From positions 757,501 through 821,500 of the forward strand of contig NZ_CP043028.1 of the NCBI RefSeq assembly GCF_008935055.1: 64,000 nt of DNA. The letters are read 5' to 3'. The notes under the pieces were generated by a model, which had not been told where the DNA came from, ran no database searches, and saw nothing but the letters and a program-made list of their open reading frames with translations. This DNA comes from Pseudobutyrivibrio xylanivorans (lineage in GTDB: Bacteria > Bacillota > Clostridia > Lachnospirales > Lachnospiraceae). Shown here one piece after another: positions 46,322 through 53,431 of this stretch. A program made the position numbers and the translations under genes. How positions within the stretch are numbered: position 1 is the first letter of the stretch; each line of letters opens with the position of its first letter.

Positions 46322-47899
46322 TTACTGTAAGAGGTTCATAACACCCTGTGTAGCCTGATTAGCCTGAGCCAGCATTGACTGTCCTGCCTGCTGTAAGATG
46401 TTGTTCTTGCTGTACTCAACCATTGTGTCGGCCATATCTGTATCACGGATTCGAGATTCAGCTGCCTCTGTGTTCTCTACTACGTTATCCAGGTTCTTGA
46501 TAGAGTGCTCTAATCTGTTCTGTACGGCACCAAGTTCAGCTCTCTGTGCTGATACTCTCTGGATTGCATCTGCGATAGCATCGATTGCGTAGGTTGCTGC
46601 CTTACCAGTTGCATCTGATACGTTGAGTCCGTTGATACCAATTGACTTAGCATTCATTGCTTCAAGCTTAACGTTCAACTTGTTTGTCATGGCTGCGTCT
46701 GCACCAACGTGAAGGTTAAGTGTAAGTGCGTTCTGTACGTTTACGTAGCCCTTGCTAAGTGAGAATGCGATGGTAGTTGTTGTCTGGGTGTTAGCACCGA
46801 TAACTTGAGTTGTTGTTGTAGTCTTCCAGAAGTAGTTTCCTGATGACTCCCAAGCATTACCATTTGCTGCTGTAGCATGCATTCCAACTGTTGACTTCTT
46901 AGCTGTTTCTGCTGCTGTTATATCTGACTGGTTAGCCCACTTATCAACATCTGCCGAACCGTCTGTTGCGCCTACTGAAGATGCTGCCTTAAGCTCGATT
47001 GCTACCATTCTGTATGCCGCTGTTGCAGTTACGAGTGTTGCGTTTGACTTATCAACACCACTTACTGTATCGAGCTCTGCGAATAATGTTACTTCGTTAC
47101 CATTATACTTAAGAGTTGATCCACCAACGATAAGGTTGTTGAGGTATCCGTTTGTAACCTTTGCGTTAGCAACATCACTACTTGCTGTATTTACGATTGT
47201 GTAAGTCTTACCATCGATTGAAATTGTATCACCAGCTGTAAGGTTCCAGTTTGTCTCTCCTAATGTAGCCTTTGTTGTCTCTTTGAAAGTATCATCAAGG
47301 TGAAGGGCCTCTGCAGCTTCCTTCATTGTTCTGGCACCAATTGTATAGATTGTTCCACCGATTGTGTACTTCTCACCAGCTTCAAGAGACTCCATTGTAA
47401 ATGTTGCTCTGGTAGTATTCTGAACGAGTGTACCGTCAAGACCAGCATCATGTGCATTTACGTACATCTTCTTTAATCCGATGTCGCCCTTAAGAAGGTA
47501 TGTCTCGTTGAACTTTGTTGTAGAAGCGATTCGGTCGATTTCCTGTGTAAGCTGTGAAATTTCATTCTGGATATCATCACGGTCTGACTCTGAGTTTGTT
47601 CCGTTAGCTGCCTGAACTGCCAACTCATTCATTCTCTGGAGCATGTCGTGAACTTCTGTGAGGGCACCTTCAGCTGTCTGTACTGAAGAAACACCGTCAG
47701 ATGCGTTTGTAGAAGCCTGGGTCAAACCACGAATCTGCTTTCTCATCTTCTCAGAAATTGAAAGTCCTGCTGCATCATCAGCTGCTCTATTGATTCTAAA
47801 TCCTGATGAAAGCTTTTCAGTACTCTTTGACTGAGAATCTGTCGTAATGTTCAAAGTTCTTGAAGCATTAGCTGCCTGCATGTTATGCTGTACTACCAT
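46322..47899 (-). CDS. hag: flagellin
   Basis: 525 residues from the ATG behind GGAGG; five codons of open frame precede it. The N-terminal D0/D1 helices (VVQHNMQAANASRTLNI, LSSGFRINRAADDAAGLS, LQRMNELAVQAANGTNS) and C-terminal ones (AELGAVQNRLEHSI, NILQQAGQSMLAQANQ) are canonical; residues 150-440 are a large threonine- and alanine-rich outer region suited to O-glycosylation. It has its own sigma-28 promoter, a long GGA-rich leader and a terminator, so it is a single-gene unit. Confidence 0.97.
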   Translation of the reverse strand: MVVQHNMQAANASRTLNITTDSQSKSTEKLSSGFRINRAADDAAGLSISEKMRKQIRGLTQASTNASDGVSSVQTAEGALTEVHDMLQRMNELAVQAANGTNSESDRDDIQNEISQLTQEIDRIASTTKFNETYLLKGDIGLKKMYVNAHDAGLDGTLVQNTTRATFTMESLEAGEKYTIGGTIYTIGARTMKEAAEALHLDDTFKETTKATLGETNWNLTAGDTISIDGKTYTIVNTASSDVANAKVTNGYLNNLIVGGSTLKYNGNEVTLFAELDTVSGVDKSNATLVTATAAYRMVAIELKAASSVGATDGSADVDKWANQSDITAAETAKKSTVGMHATAANGNAWESSGNYFWKTTTTTQVIGANTQTTTTIAFSLSKGYVNVQNALTLNLHVGADAAMTNKLNVKLEAMNAKSIGINGLNVSDATGKAATYAIDAIADAIQRVSAQRAELGAVQNRLEHSIKNLDNVVENTEAAESRIRDTDMADTMVEYSKNNILQQAGQSMLAQANQATQGVMNLLQ

Positions 47900-48063
47900 A
47901 ATAAATTCCTCCATGAGATTCTGCTAAATCCTTTTAGCATTTAAATCCGTTTTTTTGATAGCCCAACATCCGTGTCTGGCCTTGGTTATTAAATTGATTT
48001 TTTAAGATTCGAATTCGATTTTGTAAGGTAATTTCCTTGTGCTAAATGTTCCTTACACCTTAT
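47900..48063 (-). promoter_or_regulatory. flagellin 5' leader with CsrA-type GGA sites
   Basis: About 160 bases of untranslated leader with seven GGA triplets: GTAAGGAAC, CAAGGAAAT, CACGGATG, AACGGATT, AAAGGATT and ATGGAGGAAT over the ribosome site. At 47966-47975 ACACGGATGT fits ACANGGANGU and can fold as CCAGACA-CGGA-UGUUGG with GGA in the loop. A GTAAGG/CCTTAC hairpin near the promoter shares the AACATTTAG loop of the GTTACG repeats. Confidence 0.65.
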
Positions 48064-48090
48064 TTATCGAATCTAAGCCTAGAAACTTTA
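48064..48090 (-). promoter_or_regulatory. sigma-28 promoter of flagellin
   Basis: Minus strand: TAAAGTTT, 11 bases, TTCGATAA. Agrees with the FliA/SigD consensus TAAAGTTT-N11-GCCGATAA at all but two positions. Confidence 0.88.
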
Positions 48091-48147
48091 CCCCTTTTTT
48101 TAAAAAAAGTTAAATTGTCTAATAATTCTCACTATATTTTGCATGGA

Positions 48148-48187
48148 ACAAAAAAACCGCAAACCCTTGAAAATACTAGGTTTGCGG
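48148..48187 (-). terminator. terminator of the flaG-fliD-fliS-fliT-like unit
   Basis: CCGCAAACC and GGTTTGCGG pair (9 of 9), followed on the minus strand by seven T. The rest of the 397-base gap carries the flagellin leader, its promoter and a GC-rich repeat near 48240-48290. Confidence 0.88.
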
Positions 48188-48244
48188 AATTCGTATATGC
48201 GGTAAAAAAAGTTATAAAATTTAATTAAATTTTTCTGCAAAATT

Positions 48245-48291
48245 GCCCTCATCCACCCCTTCGGGGCACCTTCTCCCAGTGGGGGAAGGCT
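48245..48291. repeat. GC-rich CCTCATCC-type palindromic repeat
   Basis: GCCCTCATCCACCCCTTCGG followed by GGCACCTTCTCCCAGTGGGGGAAGGC: a CCCC-TTC-GGGG hairpin and a CCTTCTCCC/GGGGGAAGG hairpin in tandem. From memory, similar short repeats are common between genes of gut clostridia. Confidence 0.55.
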
Positions 48292-48296
48292 ATCTT

Positions 48297-48779
48297 TCAT
48301 TTTTTCTTATCCAAAAATGCAGGATCCTCTACCTTATTATGGCTCATCATATTCTTATAATATGATGTTACAACATCATTAGATTTTTTTACCTCTCGTA
48401 TTTCTTTTTTTATGTTTGCAAAGCGAGTCTTTGCATATTCCCTATTTCTATATTCGCTTGCCTCTACATCAGCTGTAAGATCAGTAACCTCTCGAATCAA
48501 ATCCTGCATCAGGCGGATTTCATCTGCATAGGTTTCTCTGTCCTCATCTAAAATAGCCTTCACTCGATTAAATAGCTGCTCAAAGCCATTATCCAACATA
48601 ATGATTCTATCAATAAGCTCAGACTTCATATTCATATTTTTCTCCAAATCATCTGGAGAAGAGTTTGGGTCCTGCAAAATTGCAGCCTGCTCTTTATTTC
48701 TTATAGTAAGTACCCTTAATATGTCAGCCTTCTTCTCTAAAGACTCTCTCAACATTACAACATAATCCATATTTTCCAT
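48297..48779 (-). CDS. FliT-like flagellar chaperone candidate
   Basis: 160 residues from the ATG of MENMDYVV behind GGGAGGG; an earlier in-frame ATG lacks a ribosome site. Fully helical, charged, with SLEKKADILRVLTIRNKEQ and a basic tail FLDKKK. Position directly after fliS is where FliT or a FliT-like protein sits in many clostridial operons. Sequence similarity to FliT is not evident by eye, so the name is from context. Confidence 0.5.
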   Translation of the reverse strand: MENMDYVVMLRESLEKKADILRVLTIRNKEQAAILQDPNSSPDDLEKNMNMKSELIDRIIMLDNGFEQLFNRVKAILDEDRETYADEIRLMQDLIREVTDLTADVEASEYRNREYAKTRFANIKKEIREVKKSNDVVTSYYKNMMSHNKVEDPAFLDKKK

Positions 48780-48860
48780 CTCGTCCCTCCCGTGGGTAAA
48801 CAAACACCTCATCAGTCAGCTTTTTCCCCGTCCCCTAATAAGGGGCAACTTTCTGTACAT

Positions 48861-48947
48861 GGTGGTAGCAGACAAGCTCTTGGTGTTACTGAAAGGCACA
48901 TTCTAAAGTGCCTGGAAGTAATACCAAGGCTTGTATGCGTAACCACC
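48861..48947. repeat. GTTACG hairpin repeat, copy 10 (inverted), in a composite palindrome
   Basis: Outer arms GGTGGT/ACCACC, ACAAGC/GCTTGT, TTGGT-x-TTACT/AGTAA-x-ACCAA, inner GGCAC/GTGCC. The minus strand reads GTTACG-CAT-ACAAGC, exact consensus. Hairpins CCCCTAATAAGGGG (left) and AGCCCCTC-AAA-GAGGGGCT (right) frame it, so the whole 48813-49009 gap is structured. Confidence 0.8.
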
Positions 48948-49009
48948 TCTCAACATAAATTCAGCCCCTCAAAGAGGGGCTGTCATTAACTACTGTTTTG
49001 CCTGTCATG

Positions 49010-49420
49010 CTATCCTGCTATATTTGCTTGCCCATCCAACTTCTTTCCGTTGGCGGTAAGCCTCATTACATCCTTCCAGGTATCTCGCATGGTTCTTAGG
49101 TGCTTCAGCACCTCCTGCAAGGTCTCTGGGTTCTTATCTATCATAGCATGTCTCAAACAGCTCCTAAGATAAGAATATACTGCATGGAAATCCTTTGCAA
49201 CAGGATATTTATCATCCAAAGTAATTTCAAACTCTTCAATAATTCGGTCTACCTTACGAATATTGTTGTGAGCTTTCTCGATATCGTGGTTCTCGCAAGC
49301 CACAATAGCAATGTTGCAAAACTTAATCGCACCTTCATATAACATTAATGTTAGTTCAGCCGGTGACGCTGTAAGTATCTTATTTTTTGCGTAAGCATCG
49401 TATCCATTCATTGGTGTCAT
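49010..49420 (-). CDS. fliS: flagellin export chaperone FliS
   Basis: 136 residues. GYDAYAKNKILTASPAELTLMLYEGAIKF is spread over positions 6-34 in the family pattern, followed by IRKVDRIIEEFEITLDD and the helix YLRSCLRHAMID. FliS caps the flagellin C-terminus before export. It follows fliD by 43 bases in the same unit. Confidence 0.95.
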   Translation of the reverse strand: MTPMNGYDAYAKNKILTASPAELTLMLYEGAIKFCNIAIVACENHDIEKAHNNIRKVDRIIEEFEITLDDKYPVAKDFHAVYSYLRSCLRHAMIDKNPETLQEVLKHLRTMRDTWKDVMRLTANGKKLDGQANIAG

Positions 49421-49463
49421 AAAAATCGCCTCCTGTAACTCCTTTTACATCTGCCTCTTATAA

Positions 49464-51680
49464 TCAACCGCCTAACATCGATGTTAATGAAGATGAATTA
49501 TTCTGCAGCTTGGCAAGTGCAGACTCCATCTTAGAAAACTTCTTATAGTAAGCGTCCTCTTGATCTTTGATTCTGTCTGTCCACTGTTTAATCAGACTTG
49601 AGTAATTTGAATACTCAGAAGCCATTTCCTTATCGTTGTATACCGTATATACGGACTTAACAGCGGTAGACTTCATCTTCTTATCAAGATTTGAATACAA
49701 ATCACTTGTAAGTGCCTTCATGAAATCTATGACTTCATCTGGATTTGCAGCAATAGCAGCTCTCAGTTTATCCTCTGCACCAGAGGTATAGCTATCCTCG
49801 CTATCACCATTGATATGATAAGCATAGTTTTCATTCTTCTCAGCTTTAAGTGTTCCTAATGTGACGATTCCGTAGGTAGACAAGGCAACCTTCTTACCAT
49901 TTACCTCATAGGTTTTAAGCATAGAGGTTGTCATAGTGGAAATCAGTCCACTTAAAGTTGTATCACGACGAAGCAGCGAATCCTTGATTTTCTGCTCCCA
50001 TTTTTCAATTTCAGTCTCATTCATCTGACTCTTTTCATCGTCAGTAAGAGGCTCGTAATCTTTTGCAGAATCGGCGTTATATAGTTTCTGCATTTCGTTT
50101 ACTAAATTATTATATGAAGTAAGGAAGTCTTTAATTTTGTCATATAATGCATCTGTATCGTTCTGAACAGTTACATTAATCGCCTGTGTTGTCTCGGCCA
50201 TGGCCTCAATTGTAAGACCATTTACAGTGATTGAATTCGTATTATTGGTGTATTCAACTTCATTCAGAATAATCTTTGCATCCTGACCATCAATCTTTTT
50301 TGCCTTAAGTGAATCATCAATCTCAAGAGCCTGATTGTTAACTGCCACATTAGATGCCAAATCAACTCTGTAAAATACACTATCAACTAATTCCTTATTG
50401 TCCGACTGCGTCCAGAAATTGCTATAGCTCTCATCTGTTTCGCTGTTCTTTGAACCAAAATTAGCCTCAATATAATCAGCCCATTTCTTGTTGTTTGAAT
50501 CTGCCAATACTTTATTGAGTGCAGCCTGAGCCTCAGCTATATCTGTATCAGTAGTGGCCTTTCCAAGATTAACGTATGCATCTCTAATAGCATTTACTGC
50601 AGTATTAATCTCATCTTCTGTAGCTGACTGAGCTCTTGAATCATATGAGCCAGCATCATAAAGAGTCTTTCCAAGTGCAGTAATCTCATCTGCAGTTATT
50701 GTATCCCAATCAACACCATGATTTGTTTCTAAATCTGTAACAAAATCAGCATAAGTGTTTAACAATTCATTTGCAGTTTCGTATGCACGCGCTGCTGCTT
50801 CACCAGCTGCCTCTCTTGCTGCCGCTTGCTCTTCTGTCTCAGTAGATGGATCTTCAGGAGCTGCATAATCATCTGCATTATAATTTTTTACTGTATCTTT
50901 CGCTGTCTTTAAATTAGATACTAAACCTGCAAAACCTTCTGCATAGTAAGTTATTGACTTCGCACCATCTTTATAGGTATAGGTTCTCTGAGACATCTCA
51001 GAGCCCGCAGTTTCCCCCTTAATGGAATCAATTTCCTTATCAGAAAGAAGCCCTAATGTAATAAGTGTGCTAAGACCTGCAGTGTTGTTTGCTGAAATTT
51101 CAAAGTTTCCTTCGGCACCAGATGTCTGGGCACTAATAAAGAATCTATGATTTTTCTCATCAAAGTTTGCCTGTACACCAGCCTCATTAAATTTGCTAAT
51201 GAGCTGATCTATCTTTGTAGAACCATCAACCTCTATGTTCTTTGTTCCAGTGCTGGTTCTTACCTGAATGCTTGCTTTTTCACTTGTACCAGAAACAGCT
51301 CCAAGAGATGAAAGCGTTGCATCTCCTGTTGCTGCCGCCTCAATGTAACCACCTGTAATATAAGCGGTCTTGGCAAGCTGCTTAATCTCCAAAGTCTGCG
51401 TGCCATTAATGGCCTGTCCACTAGCTGTAGCAGTAGCCTTCGATGTATCGCTGACTGTAGTCTTCTTGGCAGAGTAATTTGAAGAATAGCGCATATTACC
51501 AACAGATGTATAGAGGTTATACACCTTGGTGTTTAAGCTCTTCCAAGCATCCTGTTTCCAGGTAAGCTTTGTCTGAGCCTTGGTATACTTATCCTTTTTA
51601 AAGCTGTAGGCTGATACAAGGGCCCCTACAATAGCCTCAGTATCTAGGCCAGATGTTAAGCCCGAAAGTCTAATAGGCAT
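49464..51680 (-). CDS. fliD: flagellar filament cap protein FliD
   Basis: 738 residues, on the long side for FliD. N-terminus IRLSGLTSGLDTEAIVGALV is diagnostic; VYNLYTSVGNMRYSS and TLEIKQLAKTAYITGGY mark the FliD_N domain, and the C-terminal FliD_C shows DKIKDFLTSYNNLVNEM and MESALAKLQNNSSSLTSML. A variable, acidic middle (270-430) accounts for the length. It caps the growing filament. AGGAGGG lies before the ATG; flaG ends 11 bases upstream. Confidence 0.95.
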   Translation of the reverse strand: MPIRLSGLTSGLDTEAIVGALVSAYSFKKDKYTKAQTKLTWKQDAWKSLNTKVYNLYTSVGNMRYSSNYSAKKTTVSDTSKATATASGQAINGTQTLEIKQLAKTAYITGGYIEAAATGDATLSSLGAVSGTSEKASIQVRTSTGTKNIEVDGSTKIDQLISKFNEAGVQANFDEKNHRFFISAQTSGAEGNFEISANNTAGLSTLITLGLLSDKEIDSIKGETAGSEMSQRTYTYKDGAKSITYYAEGFAGLVSNLKTAKDTVKNYNADDYAAPEDPSTETEEQAAAREAAGEAAARAYETANELLNTYADFVTDLETNHGVDWDTITADEITALGKTLYDAGSYDSRAQSATEDEINTAVNAIRDAYVNLGKATTDTDIAEAQAALNKVLADSNNKKWADYIEANFGSKNSETDESYSNFWTQSDNKELVDSVFYRVDLASNVAVNNQALEIDDSLKAKKIDGQDAKIILNEVEYTNNTNSITVNGLTIEAMAETTQAINVTVQNDTDALYDKIKDFLTSYNNLVNEMQKLYNADSAKDYEPLTDDEKSQMNETEIEKWEQKIKDSLLRRDTTLSGLISTMTTSMLKTYEVNGKKVALSTYGIVTLGTLKAEKNENYAYHINGDSEDSYTSGAEDKLRAAIAANPDEVIDFMKALTSDLYSNLDKKMKSTAVKSVYTVYNDKEMASEYSNYSSLIKQWTDRIKDQEDAYYKKFSKMESALAKLQNNSSSLTSMLGG

Positions 51681-51691
51681 AGAAAACCCTC

Positions 51692-52120
51692 CTATCTCTT
51701 TTCATCAACCATAATTCCTGCCAACTCCCATGCCTTTGCAATAAGGTCAAGGGTCTGCTCAGCTGGAAATTCCTTAATTACTTTTTTGGTCTCTTTATCG
51801 ACCATCTTAATCATCACGCGGTTTGTACCCTCATGGATACCAAATACCGCTTCCGCATTACCTTGAGCAGAATTAATCTTGCTGATTGCCTCTTTGAGGG
51901 ACGATGTTGCCTGCCCTGCAGTAGTCTCCTCTTCCTTTTCCTTCTGCTCTTCCTTTGACTTAGGGTTTATATCTTCAGACTCGCTGGCGCGAATTTCCTT
52001 TGCTGCTGTTGCAAAGTCCACTGGGGAACTCTGCCTTGTCTCCTGTACTGGCGCCGTCTTTGCTGAACTTCCCTGTCCCTGGTAGCTGCTCACTGCACTA
52101 CTTACTTCGCCGATTTTCAT
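51692..52120 (-). CDS. flaG: FlaG family protein
   Basis: 142 residues. A low-complexity Ser/Glu/Lys first half, then FGIHEGTNRVMIKMVDKET and IKEFPAEQTLDLIAKAWEL, the FlaG core. FlaG affects filament length in other bacteria. It heads the flaG-fliD-fliS unit, with AGGAGG five bases from the ATG and a CsrA-type hairpin three bases before that. Confidence 0.9.
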   Translation of the reverse strand: MKIGEVSSAVSSYQGQGSSAKTAPVQETRQSSPVDFATAAKEIRASESEDINPKSKEEQKEKEEETTAGQATSSLKEAISKINSAQGNAEAVFGIHEGTNRVMIKMVDKETKKVIKEFPAEQTLDLIAKAWELAGIMVDEKR

Positions 52121-52297
52121 TTCTTCCTCCTTCTATACATCCCTGTATCCGTGGAAATATTTGCGACTTCTTGTGTGCTACTTATGGAAAAGCACACAAG
52201 AACCCTGCCTTGCAGGGCAATATTTTCTTTCAGAAAATATTGGTCCAGTTCCGGTTCTTGTTTTTCTGATGAAAAACAAAAACCTATAGTTTTCTAA
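52121..52297 (-). promoter_or_regulatory. structured 5' leader of flaG-fliD
   Basis: About 177 bases with perfect stems in order of transcription: TTGTTTTTC/GAAAAACAA, AATATTTTC/GAAAATATT, CCCTG/CAGGG, and CTTGTGTGCT/AGCACACAAG. A competing eight-base pairing CAAGAACC/GGTTCTTG would enclose the middle two and shares four bases with the last stem. A CsrA-type hairpin and the ribosome site follow. Confidence 0.65.
52135..52148 (-). promoter_or_regulatory. predicted CsrA-binding hairpin before flaG
   Basis: The RNA reads AUACAGGGAUGUAU: a five-pair stem AUACA/UGUAU with GGGA in the loop. It contains RUACARGGAUGU, the in vitro selected CsrA consensus, at every position, and lies three bases before AGGAGG. 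Confidence 0.8.
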
Positions 52298-52302
52298 TCA
52301 TT

Positions 52303-52330
52303 ATATCGGTCCCTCGTCTGCGTTTGTTTA
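52303..52330 (-). promoter_or_regulatory. sigma-28 promoter of flaG-fliD
   Basis: Minus strand TAAA, 16 bases, ACCGATAT. The TAAA to CCGATA spacing equals that of the flgM promoter and is one base longer than for flagellin. Confidence 0.65.
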
Positions 52331-52352
52331 TATCAAAAAATAATTTTTTTTC

Positions 52353-52388
52353 AAAAAAATAAAGCTAGTCTATTATTAGACTAACTTT
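52353..52388 (-). terminator. terminator of fliW-csrA
   Basis: AAAGTTAGTC/GACTAGCTTT stem (with a loop of eight) followed by ATTTTTTT on the minus strand. It ends the csrA transcript before the flaG promoter. Confidence 0.85.
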
Positions 52389-52400
52389 ATGATTAAGTGA

Positions 52401-52483
52401 GCTGGTAGGCATCAAGCTCTTAGGTCTCTGTATGAGGCATGTAGCCGAATGAAGAGACCCTAAGGCTTGTAGCCGTAACCAGC
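52401..52483. repeat. GTTACG hairpin repeat, copy 11 (inverted)
   Basis: Between csrA and its terminator. Outer arms GCTGGT/ACCAGC, inner CTTAGGTCTCT/AGAGACCCTAAG, loop TGAGGCATGTAGCCGAA. The minus strand reads GTTACGGCTACAAGC and GCTTGATGCCTAC, identical to copy 9 at both signatures. Being upstream of the terminator it is probably part of the csrA mRNA. Confidence 0.85.
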
Positions 52484-52494
52484 GGATTATATTC

Positions 52495-52716
52495 TTAGAG
52501 TAAATTCTTGAGAGCTTCAACATCATCCATATTGATTTGCTGAGCAGCCTCATTTTCTTTCTGAATCTCAAGGTAAACTTCCTTGCGATAAATTGATATA
52601 TCTTTAGGTGCTGAAATTCCTATTTTGACCTGATCACCGCGAACCTCAAGGACTGTAATCTCGATGTTGTTGTTGATCATAATCGCGTCGCCCGTTTTTC
52701 TAGTTAATGCCAACAT
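52495..52716 (-). CDS. csrA: carbon storage / translational regulator CsrA
   Basis: 73 residues, typical. MLALTRKTGDAIMINNNIEI opens the RNA-binding beta sheet, GDQVKIGISAPKDI and IYRKEVYLEI complete it, with the conserved Arg in YRKEV. CsrA blocks ribosome access at GGA sites and in Firmicutes is held in check by FliW. It starts two bases after the fliW stop. Confidence 0.97.
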   Translation of the reverse strand: MLALTRKTGDAIMINNNIEITVLEVRGDQVKIGISAPKDISIYRKEVYLEIQKENEAAQQINMDDVEALKNLL

Positions 52717-52718
52717 CG

Positions 52719-53171
52719 CTACTCACCATCCTTTCCATGTATTGCATCATGAATAAGGTATCTAACTGGTTCATTTCCATCGATGATTATTTGGTCTCCT
52801 ACATTTGTGTCAGTATTGATAATGATAGGAGCCTTTAAGTTAATAGAGGCTTCCTTTGGATTCTTTGGAACTCTGACTGTAACAAGTACATAAGTATTCT
52901 CAGGATTTAAATCCCCAAGCTGCTCGAGAGAATCCTCGTTAAGTGCTGGATTATAATCCGGCTTTACAACATTAGGAAGCATAACTGGCATTGCAAAATC
53001 TGTCTCGTCCAGAGATTGCAGCCACATGATATTGCCCTTGTTCTTTTTTTCTTCGTCGAAAATGAGAGTATATCTCTTCATGTCTGGAAAACCTATAAGC
53101 CCATGAATAAGATTGATGACTTTTTCATCGGAAATTTCAATTTCGCCGAACAGTCTAGTTTTTACGCGCAT
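52719..53171 (-). CDS. fliW: flagellar assembly factor FliW
   Basis: 150 residues. RVKTRLFGEIEISDEKVI and LIHGLIGFPDMKRYTLI with WLQSLDETDFAMPV are FliW signatures. FliW binds CsrA and flagellin alternately, so flagellin build-up frees CsrA to shut down more synthesis. GGAGAAAG precedes the ATG. In relatives flgL usually precedes fliW directly; here an IS110 element lies between. Confidence 0.96.
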   Translation of the reverse strand: MRVKTRLFGEIEISDEKVINLIHGLIGFPDMKRYTLIFDEEKKNKGNIMWLQSLDETDFAMPVMLPNVVKPDYNPALNEDSLEQLGDLNPENTYVLVTVRVPKNPKEASINLKAPIIINTDTNVGDQIIIDGNEPVRYLIHDAIHGKDGE

Positions 53172-53249
53172 TATCCCTTTCTCCTACTATTAGTATTAGT
53201 CATAGTCATTCTTTACCTTTTCTATAGGTTCGACTATGCTGTTTAAGAT

Positions 53250-53431
53250 ACTGTGGATTGGTTTCATTCTCCTACCGCATAGACGGTTTTCGAAAGGCTC
53301 CAACCACAGTCTCTTTGTTTATTTGTTAATCAGTTAGTTACCGCATGACGGTTTATCAAGAAGTAGGTTACGATTGCAAGGAGCCCTGTGGATTTGAAAC
53401 AGTATCAATACTATTATTAGGGAGGTCCTAT
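53250..53431 (+). ncRNA. candidate bridge (seek) RNA region of the IS110 element
   Basis: Non-coding segment before the transposase. An 11-pair stem ACTGTGG-x-TTGG/CCAA-CCACAGT encloses an ACCG-CATAGA-CGGT hairpin. TACCGCATAGACGGTTT at 53273 recurs as TACCGCATGACGGTTT at 53339. IS110 recombinases use an RNA of this kind from their non-coding end; the fold here is by eye. Confidence 0.45.

Noticed and set aside
48100..48300. 66-residue open frame on the minus strand
   Set aside because: It covers a terminator and a GC-rich repeat, and lacks a ribosome site.
8251..52483. The eleven palindromes as CRISPR repeats or ordinary terminators
   Set aside because: They are single, far apart, with no spacers, and lack U-tracts.
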